DNA of 22,065 nt, from positions 1-22,065 of the forward strand of contig CAZOZX010000029.1 of NCBI GenBank assembly GCA_964584415.1. The letters are read 5' to 3'. Below the pieces are notes generated by a model. The model did not search any database. It was not told the DNA's origin and saw nothing but the letters and a program-made list of their open reading frames with translations. This document shows positions 7,579 to 17,100 of this stretch, in pieces. The DNA is from PHAA01 sp964584415. GTDB taxonomy: Bacteria; Bacillota; Syntrophomonadia; Syntrophomonadales; Syntrophomonadaceae. Made by a program: the position numbers and the translations under genes. Each line of letters opens with the position of its first letter. Positions within the stretch are counted from its first letter, which is position 1.

Positions 7579-8682
7579 ATGGGAATCCAGGTGCCTTTCC
7601 TGGACCTAAAAGCTGGATATCTGGAGATAAAGAAGGAATTAGACGCCGCTTACCAGCGGGTGATGGATTCCGGTTGGTTCATCATGGGCACTGAGTTGGA
7701 AGCGTTTGAAACTGAGTTTGCCGCCCATTGCGGAGCCAGTTTTTGTATTGGGGTGGGAAATGGTCTGGAGGCATTGCACCTTATTTTGAAGGCTTATGAT
7801 ATAGGATTCGGTGATGAGGTTATAGTTCCAGCCAATACCTATATTGCCACCTGGCTGGCCGTCAGCCAGTGCGGAGCCCGAGTGGTCGCGGTCGAGCCGG
7901 TGGAAGCTACCTATAATATTGATCCTGACAGGATCGAGGCATCTATAACTCTCCGTACCCGGGCAATTATGCCAGTTCATCTCTACGGCCAAACGGCAGC
8001 CATGGATGAGATAAACGAGGTGGCTGCTCACTACGGATTAAATGTGATAGAGGATGGCGCCCAGGGACATGGCGCCTTATATAAGGGAAAGCGCGCCGGC
8101 AACCTAGGTGATGCTGCTGGATTCAGCTTTTATCCCGGAAAAAATCTTGGTGCATTCGGAGACGGGGGCGCAGTAGTCACTTCTGATCCAGAGTTGGCTG
8201 CCAGGGTAAGGACTTTACGCAATTATGGATCGAAGATCAAATATCACAATGAAGAGAAAGGCTATAATTCCCGCCTGGATGAATTACAGGCTGCTTTTCT
8301 AAGGGTCAAACTACGTTACCTGGATGATTGGAATGACCGGCGCCGGGTTTTGGCCCAACGCTATCAGCAGTTGTTAAACCCTGACATTTATGCGCTGCCA
8401 GTTGTTCCCGATTGGGCCGAGCCGGTCTGGCACATTTTCGCGGTACGAAGTTCGCGCCGGGCTGAGGTCCTGGAGTATTTAAATAAGCAAGGTATTGGTA
8501 CCATGATTCATTACCCGGTACCGCCCCACCTGCAGCCTGCCTATAAAGAGCTGGGGTTGGGGCTAGGGGCTTTTCCAATATCGGAAACCATTCATGAACA
8601 AATCTTCAGCCTGCCGATGTGGCCACAGATGAGTCTGGCCCAGCAGGATCAGGTTATCGAGACCATGAACCGGTTCGAATAA
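7579..8682 (+). CDS. fdtB: dTDP-3-amino-3,6-dideoxyhexose transaminase (DegT/DnrJ/EryC1 family, FdtB-like)
   Basis: This PLP-dependent aminotransferase places an amino group on the 3-keto sugar made by FdtA. The DegT family is clear: VPFLDLKAGY start, GVGNGLEALHLIL, IVPANTYIATWLA, VHLYGQ, EDGAQGHGA and the PLP-lysine motif FSFYPGKNLGAFGDGGA with K188. RNYGSKIKYHNEEKGYNSRLDELQAA follows. The ATG at 7579 gives 367 residues with GAGGTG 6 nt upstream; a TTG at 7561 in the same frame would place that site inside the gene. The enzyme completes the rfbA-rfbB-fdtA-fdtB-fdtC route. A different 3-keto or 4-keto sugar substrate cannot be excluded from the sequence alone. Confidence 0.88.
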   Translation: MGIQVPFLDLKAGYLEIKKELDAAYQRVMDSGWFIMGTELEAFETEFAAHCGASFCIGVGNGLEALHLILKAYDIGFGDEVIVPANTYIATWLAVSQCGARVVAVEPVEATYNIDPDRIEASITLRTRAIMPVHLYGQTAAMDEINEVAAHYGLNVIEDGAQGHGALYKGKRAGNLGDAAGFSFYPGKNLGAFGDGGAVVTSDPELAARVRTLRNYGSKIKYHNEEKGYNSRLDELQAAFLRVKLRYLDDWNDRRRVLAQRYQQLLNPDIYALPVVPDWAEPVWHIFAVRSSRRAEVLEYLNKQGIGTMIHYPVPPHLQPAYKELGLGLGAFPISETIHEQIFSLPMWPQMSLAQQDQVIETMNRFE

Positions 8683-8738
8683 TCGTTAAGATAATAGAAG
8701 ACAACTGAAATTAACCTTTTTTGGACCGGAGGGAAACC

Positions 8739-10415
8739 ATGACTTACCGGACTAATCGTATTTACATATTTGCGGCTATAGTGGTGATGGCCCTTTACCT
8801 GTCACCGTTGTATATCCTGGGGGAGAATGCCCATGTTCTTGTCCTTGATAATGTTGACGGGGCAGTGGCCAGCCTCAAGGTATTGGCCGACAGCGGGCAG
8901 ATTTTCGGCTCTATGAACAGTACGGTAGACCAGGTAATGAATGGGCTGCCCCGCAACACCTTCGGCACTGAATTTAACCTGCAGTTATGGCTGTACCGGT
9001 TCCTGCCTCCATTTACCGCTTATGTCACCAACCTGACCCTAATACACCTGCTGGCTTTTGCGGGTATGCTGCTTCTGCTCAAAAGGCATTTTCTCCGGGA
9101 GACAAAATACGAATATATAGCGGCGGGAACCGCCCTGGCTTTTGCCCTCTTACCTTTCTGGCCTTACGGAGGATTAAGCGTAGCCGGACAGCCCCTGGTT
9201 TTATATGCCTTTCTAAATATCAAGGGAAAATCTGACCGCTGGACTGATTGGCTGATCCTGGCACTGGTCCCCTTCTACTCGAGCCTCATATTCAGCTTTG
9301 CTTTCTTCCTATTGTTGTTGGGAATTTGGTGGTTGGCTGAACTTATATTCAAAAGAGAACTCAACCTCAATTTCTTGTCTGCCTTACTGTTTATGGGTTC
9401 TGTCTATATATTGGTAGAATACCGCTTGATTTACAATACCTTTTTCGACCCCGGCTTTGTATCCATTCGCAGCGAATTTCCCCTTAGCCGCATTCAGGGA
9501 GTATGGCCCGCGTTTAAGGCCAGCGCTAAAAACTTCATATTCGGGCAGTTTCATGCTGCCAGCCTGCAAAACCTGGTGATTCTGCCCGCGGCTGCCTTGG
9601 CCATTATCGTTAGCCTGTTCAGGAGAAAACTGCCCCTTCTTTTACTGGGGCTGATGTTTCTTAGCGGGATGATTTCACTTTGGTATGGATACTGGTTCTG
9701 GGATGGCTGGGTACCGATTAAACAGCAAGTCGGATTCTTAAGCGAGTTCAATTTCAGCCGTTTCCACTGGCTGCACCCCTTACTGTGGTATCTTATTTTT
9801 GCCCTGGCCTTGAAAATCATTGCCGGCAAGACCTGGCTGGGTAAGGTGGTAGTTGCGGCTCTGTTAGTAGTTCAGATTGGTTTCGTATTTATCCACAATG
9901 ACACCATTGTGGAAAAAAAGGCAGGCAGCCCTACCTACGCCGAATTTTTTGCGGAAGAACAATATCACCAAATCAGAGACTTTATTGGATTGCCCCAGGA
10001 TGACTACCGGGTCGTCAGTATCGGCCTACACCCCAGTATCAGCCAATACAATGGCTTTTACACCCTGGATGGTTATGCCAGCAATTATCCTCTGGCCTAC
10101 AAACATGAATTTCGCCAAATAATTGCCGGGGAACTGGATAAGTCACCATTTTATCGCGATTACTTCGACGGCCTGGGTGGGTCCCGCTGTTATATCTTTG
10201 TGGCCAAATTAATGACTAACAGCATGATGGAGAAAGACAGCGGAATCAAGATCGAGCAGCTTGATATTGATACCGCTCAACTAAAGGAGATGGGTGGTAG
10301 GTATGTATTCTCCGCCCTGGAAGTTGTCAATGCCCCGGATATTGGTCTCAAATTGCTGAAAGTATTTGATAATGATGATTCGGTCTGGAAAATTTATCTC
10401 TATCAGGTTTTATAA
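8739..10415 (+). CDS. Multi-spanning membrane protein, DUF6044/YkoS-like, possible GT-C glycosyltransferase
   Basis: This 558-residue integral membrane protein has roughly ten or more hydrophobic helices in its first 390 residues and a soluble C-terminal third. The overall pattern and the opening resemble the DUF6044 family (B. subtilis YkoS), recognised from memory. After the first helix (about 7-26) comes LVLDNVDGAVASL with D37 and D40 at the start of the first outside loop, the place where GT-C glycosyltransferases carry their catalytic acidic motif. I infer, without proof, that it uses a polyprenyl-phosphate sugar made by the nearby GT2. The ATG at 8739 has GGAGGG about 6 nt upstream; the in-frame TTG at 8721 would put that site inside the gene. 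The C-terminal region (ISQYNGFYTLDGYASNYPLAY) has no motif I can assign. Confidence 0.75.
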   Translation: MTYRTNRIYIFAAIVVMALYLSPLYILGENAHVLVLDNVDGAVASLKVLADSGQIFGSMNSTVDQVMNGLPRNTFGTEFNLQLWLYRFLPPFTAYVTNLTLIHLLAFAGMLLLLKRHFLRETKYEYIAAGTALAFALLPFWPYGGLSVAGQPLVLYAFLNIKGKSDRWTDWLILALVPFYSSLIFSFAFFLLLLGIWWLAELIFKRELNLNFLSALLFMGSVYILVEYRLIYNTFFDPGFVSIRSEFPLSRIQGVWPAFKASAKNFIFGQFHAASLQNLVILPAAALAIIVSLFRRKLPLLLLGLMFLSGMISLWYGYWFWDGWVPIKQQVGFLSEFNFSRFHWLHPLLWYLIFALALKIIAGKTWLGKVVVAALLVVQIGFVFIHNDTIVEKKAGSPTYAEFFAEEQYHQIRDFIGLPQDDYRVVSIGLHPSISQYNGFYTLDGYASNYPLAYKHEFRQIIAGELDKSPFYRDYFDGLGGSRCYIFVAKLMTNSMMEKDSGIKIEQLDIDTAQLKEMGGRYVFSALEVVNAPDIGLKLLKVFDNDDSVWKIYLYQVL

Positions 10416-10485
10416 ATAACAGGCAGGGAATCAGTGCATACATAGAGAACTAAAGGATCAGTACAATTACCGGGGAGGTTTTTTT

Positions 10486-12030
10486 TTGAAGAAATATCTT
10501 TGGACATGTTTGCTGGCATTAGTACTATTTTTGCCCGCATCGACAGCAATGGACGCCGAGGATATGGAGAAATACCAGGCCCAGTTGACTGCATCCCAGG
10601 TTGCCGAACTGCCCAAGCCCGAGAAGGTAACCTATTTTAATATGCTTGATGGCTACAAGATTGATCTCCCTGGTGATTGGATCGTCGATGATGCTTATAA
10701 GGGTACTGTGACTCGGGTGACCGCACCTGATCAGAACGCGGTTATTAAGATCTACGTTCAGCCTTTGAATGGAGTAACGGCTGGCGATTATGTCCAATAC
10801 AGCAATCAGAAGGTGCTGCAACAGCGATACGGGATGAGATTATGGGCCCAAAACTGGAACCCGGTCAATGGCATCCCTGCCTACCGCATAATGTGGGAGC
10901 GTCCCCGGCTTAACAATGTAGCTAATGATTTAAACCTCTACCGGGAAATTAATCTGCTATATTCTGATCAGATATTCACTTTTGTGATGAAGACCGATAT
11001 TGAGAATTATGGCCGCTATAGTACGGTTTTTGAGAGCATTTTAGGCAGTTTCCTAATCCAGCCGGTAGTCCCCGAAAATAAACCAGCTCCAGTTCCCGTC
11101 ATAGAGGACATTAACCTGGATGGCCCCCGCTTGCATGTGACGATTCCCAAGGATCAAATGATGTGGGGAATCTTTCACCCTCTCTTCCATCCCAACGTTT
11201 TTAATCCCCAGTCGATCGCAGCTTATAAACAGTACGAGCAATCCCTGGATCATAAGTTTGAGTTTGTCATGACTTATACCGAATTTTATAAACCTTTCCC
11301 CAGTAAGCTGGTGGCGGATACCTATGCCGACGGCCGCATGATGATGCTAACCCTGGCTCCTACAATTGATCAGGACCTGACCAGTGTGATCATTCCCGCC
11401 ATCGCCAATGGGGAATATGATGCCTATATTGCCGGCTGGGCCCAGCAGGTTAAAAATGTTGGTGATCCAGTGTTCGTCCGCTTTGCCAACGAGATGAACG
11501 GCGATTGGGATCCCTGGTGCGCCTGGTTTTACAGCAAAGATCCCGATTTGTACATCGCCGCCTGGCAGCGAATGTATAACATATTCAAGCAGCAGGGGGC
11601 AGACAATGCGATTTTCGTGTGGAATCCCCACGATCGCTCATTTCCTGATTTCAAGTGGAACAGTGCCGAACTCTATTACCCGGGGGACCAATATGTGGAC
11701 TGGGTGGGTCTGACCGGTTATAACAACGGGACGGGCTTTGCGGATGAATACTGGCGTAATTTCAATGATATTTACCGGCCTCTGTACAATGACTATCTGC
11801 ACAAATTCCCGGGCAAACCTTTTATGATAACCGAGTTTTCCTGCAGCGAGCTGGGGGGAGACAAGGCCGCCTGGATAAATGACTGCATGCATTCCCTGGC
11901 CGCTTACCCTAATATCAGGATTGCAGTCTGGTATGATCAAACCGACCGGAGTCGGTTTTATCGTATTGATTCCAGTTCTACCGCCAAAGAAGCATTCAGA
12001 CGAGGGTTAACCAACCCATATTTCCTATAA
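10486..12030 (+). CDS. Secreted GH26-like glycoside hydrolase with N-terminal PsbP/Mog1-like domain
   Basis: This exported protein of 514 residues has a probable signal peptide (1 to about 22). A domain at about 40-190 (GYKIDLPGDW near the start, STVFESILGSFLI at the end) resembles PsbP-fold domains. A TIM-barrel hydrolase at about 210-510 follows. In the barrel, VRFANEMNGDWDPW gives the likely acid/base E336 and PFMITEFSCSELGG the likely nucleophile E450. VWNPHD and WYDQTDRSRFYRI also fit family GH26. Members cleave beta-mannans or beta-1,3-xylan, but bacterial polysaccharide loci also contain divergent ones, and the substrate here is unknown. The start is TTG with GGGGAGG (10472-10478) 7 nt upstream. 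Its place at the end of the cluster suggests trimming or release of the locus's own glycan (inference). Confidence 0.82.
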   Translation: MKKYLWTCLLALVLFLPASTAMDAEDMEKYQAQLTASQVAELPKPEKVTYFNMLDGYKIDLPGDWIVDDAYKGTVTRVTAPDQNAVIKIYVQPLNGVTAGDYVQYSNQKVLQQRYGMRLWAQNWNPVNGIPAYRIMWERPRLNNVANDLNLYREINLLYSDQIFTFVMKTDIENYGRYSTVFESILGSFLIQPVVPENKPAPVPVIEDINLDGPRLHVTIPKDQMMWGIFHPLFHPNVFNPQSIAAYKQYEQSLDHKFEFVMTYTEFYKPFPSKLVADTYADGRMMMLTLAPTIDQDLTSVIIPAIANGEYDAYIAGWAQQVKNVGDPVFVRFANEMNGDWDPWCAWFYSKDPDLYIAAWQRMYNIFKQQGADNAIFVWNPHDRSFPDFKWNSAELYYPGDQYVDWVGLTGYNNGTGFADEYWRNFNDIYRPLYNDYLHKFPGKPFMITEFSCSELGGDKAAWINDCMHSLAAYPNIRIAVWYDQTDRSRFYRIDSSSTAKEAFRRGLTNPYFL

Positions 12031-12162
12031 GCTGGCATTTACATACATGACTGTCTCTGCTGCAGAATTTATCGAATCGAATACGGATTGGCAGGATAAT
12101 CTGCGTTGGAAATCGAACTAATAATTGGTTATTCGCAATTCTGACTAAAAGGGGGCAGGCAG

Positions 12163-12867
12163 ATGAGAAGATGGTTGGCATTGGTACTAGTAGGAATATT
12201 TATGATGGTAGGGGTGGTCGGCTGCGGCAGCAAGACACAGACGATTAACTCACCCGGTAACACTACCCAGAACCAGACAGAGACCAAGACCCAGTCCGGA
12301 AACGATCTTAGCAGTATAATGAAATCAGCCAGTCAGGTAAAGGGTATGTCCTTTGATATGCTTATGACTGTGACCAGCACCGATGGCAAATCGGTCACAA
12401 GTAACGGTAAGATGTACGTCCAGGATCAAAAGATTCGTATGGAAATTGATTCTATGGGGGTGAAAATGATCACCCTTATGAAAACACCAGGAGAGGTTTA
12501 TATGTATAATCCCGATACCAAGAGTGCCATGAAAATCACGACGCCCCAGCAAGGAGCAAAGTCTCCCAATTCCTGGGCTAAAGAGAGCGGTGATACTACC
12601 GGCTTGACAGTGGTTGGCGAAGAGACAAGAGACGGGTATAACTGTCTGGTGGTAACCGTGGCTGACAGCAGTAACACCAAGATGTGGATACGCAAGGATA
12701 TCGGTATGCCGATCCGGGTTGAGTCAAAATCAGCTGAAGGTAATATGGTTATGGAATACAAGAACTATAACCTCGCCGCCCAGCCGGACAGCTTGTTCGA
12801 TCTCCCAGCCGGCACCCAGATCACAACAATGCCCAACCTACCCAATATGCCTAACGCAGGGCAGTAA
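12163..12867 (+). CDS. Lipoprotein, LolA/DUF4412-like outer-surface protein
   Basis: This 234-residue lipoprotein has a signal peptide ending in lipobox VVGC, so Cys21 is the lipidated residue. A Ser/Thr/Gln/Asn-rich linker of about 30 residues follows. The folded part (about 45-220) shows the pattern of LolA-like or DUF4412 proteins: MSFDMLMTVTS, KMYVQDQKIRMEI, VYMYNPDTKSAMKI, DGYNCLVVTV, KMWIRKDIGMPIRVE and a closing LFDLPAGTQI. Such proteins are thought to sense or carry lipids, but no function is known for this group. The end is rich in Asn, Pro and Met. AAAAGGGGG stands 7 nt before the ATG. The gene lies 132 bp after the hydrolase with no visible terminator between them, and just before a strong terminator, so it may be the last gene of the polysaccharide operon. 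Confidence 0.8.
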   Translation: MRRWLALVLVGIFMMVGVVGCGSKTQTINSPGNTTQNQTETKTQSGNDLSSIMKSASQVKGMSFDMLMTVTSTDGKSVTSNGKMYVQDQKIRMEIDSMGVKMITLMKTPGEVYMYNPDTKSAMKITTPQQGAKSPNSWAKESGDTTGLTVVGEETRDGYNCLVVTVADSSNTKMWIRKDIGMPIRVESKSAEGNMVMEYKNYNLAAQPDSLFDLPAGTQITTMPNLPNMPNAGQ

Positions 12868-12908
12868 CGGCTGGCAAGTATTTACTTGTTCTATAACTAA
12901 CAAAGGTT

Positions 12909-12940
12909 AGCACCCCGCCATTGAAAGCGGGGTGCTTTTT
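12909..12940 (+). terminator. Rho-independent terminator ending the polysaccharide/lipoprotein unit
   Basis: A perfect 10-bp stem, AGCACCCCGC (12909-12918) with GCGGGGTGCT (12927-12936), has an 8-nt loop and is followed by TTTTCTT. It isolates the efflux operon from upstream transcription. Confidence 0.95.
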
Positions 12941-12968
12941 CTTGGTCTATTCATCACGGTAGACTCCA

Positions 12969-12998
12969 TTGACGCTCGAAACAGCCAGCAGGTATAAT
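12969..12998 (+). promoter_or_regulatory. Sigma-A-type promoter of the RND efflux operon
   Basis: TTGACG (12969-12974) and a perfect TATAAT (12993-12998) are separated by 18 bp. The expected start of transcription (about 13005) lies just before the operator-like element at 13009-13025, so a bound repressor would obstruct initiation or early elongation. Confidence 0.8.
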
Positions 12999-13008
12999 GA
13001 AAGGACGG

Positions 13009-13025
13009 ATTGACCCGCGGGTCGG
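13009..13025. promoter_or_regulatory. Operator-like element, copy 2 (probable TetR-family site)
   Basis: ATTGACCCGCGGGTCGG contains the perfect 12-bp palindrome GACCCGCGGGTC. It lies between the -10 box and the ribosome site of the efflux operon and matches the element at 1719-1735 at 15 of 17 positions. The operon's own TetR gene (17304-17891) is the obvious candidate binder. Confidence 0.7.
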
Positions 13026-13043
13026 AGAATGAGGAGGAGAATT

Positions 13044-14168
13044 GTGAATAAAAGATTGGGGTACGGACTGCTGCTGATTTTGCTGTCGGCAATGCTGTTA
13101 TTGAGCGGGTGCAGCAAGAGCAAAGAAACCGTCAAAGAGTCGGAAATAACTGTAAATACGGCTCAGGCCCAGGTCCAGGACCTGGCCAAAAGCGTGATCT
13201 ATACCGGCAGTGTCAGGGGTCAGAATGAGGTTAATCTCATTCCCAAGACATCGGCCCGGGTAACCGGCATTTATGCCCAACCTGGCGATACGGTCAAGGC
13301 AGGGCAGACGCTTATTACCCTGGATGATACCGATTTTATTGCCGGGGTCAAACAAGCGGAGGCCATGCTGGCGATTGCCCAGGCCGGCCTGACCACCAAC
13401 CAGATCCAGGCAGAAAATGCCCGGATGAATTTCGAACGGACCAAGGCCCTGCATGAAGCGGGGGCAGTCTCGAACCAGCAGCTGGAAGCCGCCCAGGCAG
13501 CATATGAGGCGCTGGTTGCCGGCAGCGCCGAAGCGGCGGTAGCCCAAGCCCAGGCCGGTCTGCTGGCCGCCCGCAATAATCTGGATAGATGCAATATTTC
13601 TTCGCCTATCGATGGAGTAGTAGGCAGCATCGGCCTGTCGTTGGGCCAGACCGCCAGCATGAGTTCAGTAGCGGCCATCGTCAGTAACAGCAACCAGCTG
13701 GAAGTTGAAATAATGGTAAGTGAAACCGAGGTCAGCTATATTCAAAAGGGAAGCCAGGTTAAGGTAGTGGTCCGGGCGGTGCAGGAAGAGCCGGTTATGG
13801 GTAAGGTGGAGAGTATTGCTACGGTTGCCGATCCAGTTAAGCGCAATTATGCCGTCAAAGTCAGTCTACCCAATCCCGAGGGTCGGATAAAATCCGGTAT
13901 GTTTGCCGAGCTGAGCGTTGATACCCTGAGCAAACAGAATATCCTCACCATCCCGGTCAGTGCGGTTCTTCCTAAAACCGGCCAGAGTATAGTCTATGTT
14001 GTAGATGAAGAAAGCCGTGCCCGGCCGGTTGAAGTGCAGACCGGTATTAAAAATGACCAGTTGATTGAGATTACCTCTGGACTGAGCGCTGGGCAGGAGG
14101 TTATCATCAAAGGCAACACCCTGGTCAGTGACGGCACTCTGGTAAGGGTGGTCGGGGGAGGCCAGTAA
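13044..14168 (+). CDS. RND efflux membrane-fusion (periplasmic adaptor-type) lipoprotein
   Basis: This adaptor subunit of an RND-type export pump links the membrane transporter to outer components. The GTG at 13044 has GAGGAGG (13031-13037) 6 nt upstream and gives 374 residues. An ATG at 13029 would overlap that site and is less likely. The N terminus is a lipoprotein signal with lipobox LSGC (Cys23). Residues about 35-90 and 170-210 carry the split lipoyl/barrel-sandwich domain (TSARVTGIYAQPGDTVKAGQ and SPIDGVVGSIGLSLGQ). They flank an Ala/Gln-rich coiled-coil hairpin (about 90-170). A beta-barrel and membrane-proximal domain follow (GMFAELSV, LTIPVSAVLP, VIIKGNTLVSDG). The stop overlaps the pump gene by one base. 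A lipid anchor also occurs in AcrA-type adaptors and would hold it at the membrane in a cell with one membrane. Confidence 0.93.
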   Translation: MNKRLGYGLLLILLSAMLLLSGCSKSKETVKESEITVNTAQAQVQDLAKSVIYTGSVRGQNEVNLIPKTSARVTGIYAQPGDTVKAGQTLITLDDTDFIAGVKQAEAMLAIAQAGLTTNQIQAENARMNFERTKALHEAGAVSNQQLEAAQAAYEALVAGSAEAAVAQAQAGLLAARNNLDRCNISSPIDGVVGSIGLSLGQTASMSSVAAIVSNSNQLEVEIMVSETEVSYIQKGSQVKVVVRAVQEEPVMGKVESIATVADPVKRNYAVKVSLPNPEGRIKSGMFAELSVDTLSKQNILTIPVSAVLPKTGQSIVYVVDEESRARPVEVQTGIKNDQLIEITSGLSAGQEVIIKGNTLVSDGTLVRVVGGGQ

Positions 14169-17100
14169 TGAAGATAGTCGATTTTGCGGTTAAGCGCCCG
14201 GTTACCATGATCATTCTGGTCACGGTGATACTTATCATGGGGCTGTTCACGGTCAACCGTATGGTATTGGATCTTTATCCGGAAATGAAGTTCCCTATGG
14301 CGGTTGTCTATGCTACCTACAGCGGGGCCGGTCCAGAGGAAGTCGAGTCGCAGGTTACCAAGGTACTGGAGGGGGCCGTAAATACGGTAGCCGGCATTAA
14401 AACCGTCCAATCTTATTCCAGTTCCGGGACATCTACCATATTAGCCAGTTTTGACTGGGGCACCGATATGGACAACGCTATCCTGAATATCCGCGAAAAA
14501 ATAGGCCTGGTGGAGATGGCGCTGCCTGATGAAGTAGAAAAGCCGATGGTCCTGAAGATGGACATCAACATGATGCCTATTCTGCAGATGGGTGTTACCG
14601 GTGGTAATGATATCTCCATGGCCCAGCTGCAGTCCATCGCTGAGGATAAGATCAGGCCGCGACTGGAACGTATCCCTGAGGTGGCTTCGATAAGCATAAC
14701 TGGGGGATTGGAACGGGAAGTGAAGGTCGAGGTAGACCCGGCCAAGCTGCAGAATTACGGATTGACATTGAGCCAGGTGAACCAGGTTTTGCAGATGGAG
14801 AACTTCAATTCCTCCAGCGGAACCGTCAAAGAAAATCAGCGCCAGTACTTCGTGCGCAGCTTGCAGCAATTTGAGAGTGTCGATGATATTAAAAATGTGG
14901 CCATACTGACTGGTACCGGCAATATTGTATACCTGCGCGACATTGCCAATATCGTGGACGGCTATAAGGATGATACCCAGCTGACCCGGGTTGACCAGGG
15001 CAGTGCGGTAGGCATCCATATTATGAAGCAGAGCGACGCCAATACCGTAAAAGCCTGTGATGCGGTAAAGGCTGAGTTAGCCAAGATCCAGGAAGAATCG
15101 GATGTTCCCCTGAATATTAAAGTAGTCACCGATCAATCCAGCTTTATCAAACAATCCCTGGATTCCACCCAGACCACCATGTGGGAGGGCGCCCTGCTGG
15201 CCGCATTGGTATTATTCCTGTTCATGCGCAATTTCAGCAGCACCTTCATCGTTATAACCGCCATCCCCCTGTCGATAGTAGCAACCTTTATTCTGATGTA
15301 TTTTAACGGCAGTACTCTGAACTTGATTACCCTGGGGGGATTGTCCCTGGGGATAGGGCGCATGGTGGATGATTCCATAGTAGTTTTCGAAAACATATAC
15401 CGGCATCGTAAATTAGGCCTTCCCCCCCTGGAGGCAGCCCTGACCGGCGCCTCGGAGGTGGGCAGTGCGGTAATAGCTGCCACTCTGACCCTGATTGCGG
15501 TATTCCTGCCTATCCTTTTCGTCCAGGGGTTAGCTTCGGTTATTTTCAAGCCCATGGCAATAACCATCAGTTTTGCCATCTTCTGTTCCCTGATAGTAGC
15601 TCTGACCGTGGTACCGCTGATGTCCTCCCGGATGTTAACGGACAAAGCAATTCAGGAAAAAGAGTTCGGTTCAGGGCGCATCGGGACCAAGGTAAACAGA
15701 CTGGGTCACTGGATCGATAATCTGGGGGAAAGCTATACCAAGCTCATCAAATGGTCCCTGGGCCACAGAAAAACCGTGTCAATCGGGGTAACAGCTTTAA
15801 TGATACTGTCGGTGGCCCTAACTCCTCTGATCGGCGCCGAGTTCCTGCCTGCCACAGATTCGGGCGAAATTGCCATAAGCATTGAGACCGACCAGGGCTC
15901 CCAGTTGGAAAGTACTGATGAGATCATGACCCAGATCGAAGACAAGCTGCACAGCTTACCCGAGGTGGATACCATATTCAGCAGTGTCGGGGGATCAGCC
16001 AACATGTTCCTGGCCAGCGGGACCCAGTCTGACCAGGGAACCATCAGTCTCAAGCTGGTCAAGAAAAATGAACGGGAAAAGTCGGTTACCGAAATGGCCG
16101 AACTAATAAGGGAAAAGCTAGCCGATATACCCGGGGCCAAAATCAAAGTCTCGGTTACTGATATGTCCAGCGGTATGATGAGCACTTCAGGCGTAAATGT
16201 GCGCATCAAAGGCGATGATCTGACCGTATTGCGCGACTTGTCGGATCAGGTCAGCGAAATCGTCCGCAATGTACCTGGAACCCGTGAGGTAGCCTCAACC
16301 CTGGCCGACGGCAAACCGGAAGTACAGATCAAGGTGGACCGCCAACGAGCTGCTGCCCTGGGGCTGACTCCTATCCAGGTATCAGCCGAGATAAAAAATG
16401 CCATGCAGGGCACAGTTGCCACCCGCTACAAGACCGAGGGTACCGAAGTAGATGTCAGGGTTAGTTACACCCCGCAAAACCATGAGGATCTGGAATACCT
16501 GCAAAACCTCACCATCTTTAGTGCCAGCGGGGCGGTTGTAAAACTGTCCCAGATAGCGACCTTTGAGTTAGCCCAGGGACCGGTGCAGATCAACCGCATC
16601 GACCAAGTGCGCGAGGCCGAGGTTACCGCCAACCTATTAAACCGCGATTTAAAAAGCGTGGTCAGCGATGTCCAGGCCCAGGTGGGTAACCTTAACCTAC
16701 CGGCCGGTTATACCGTAGAATTTACCGGCGCCAATCAGGATATGATGGAGAGCTTCTCCAGCCTGGGGATAGCTTTTCTCCTGGCTTTGATTCTGGTTTA
16801 CGCGGTAATGGCCATTCAGTATGAATCATTTTTCAATCCTTTCATAATCATGTTTTCGGTGCCAACCGCCTTCATCGGTATTGTGTTCGGACTCCTTATA
16901 ACCGGGCGCTCATTCTGTGTGCCCGCCTTTATCGGTATAATTATGCTGGTAGGCATCGTGGTTTCCAACGCCATAGTTATGGTCGACTACCTGGAACGTT
17001 TGCGCAACCGGGGCCTGGATAGGGATGCTGCCATCATCGAGGCGGGCCGGGTGCGCCTGCGCCCTATTCTTATGACCGCGTTCGCAACCATCCTGGCCAT

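Noticed and set aside
14980..14998. Possible third operator (CTGACCCGGGTTGACC) inside the pump gene
   Set aside because: It shares only the core GACCCG with the operator pair, lies deep in coding sequence and is explained by normal codons.
13098..16209. Long minus-strand open frames across the adaptor and pump genes
   Set aside because: They are mirror frames of well-recognised + strand genes, with no ribosome sites or family motifs.
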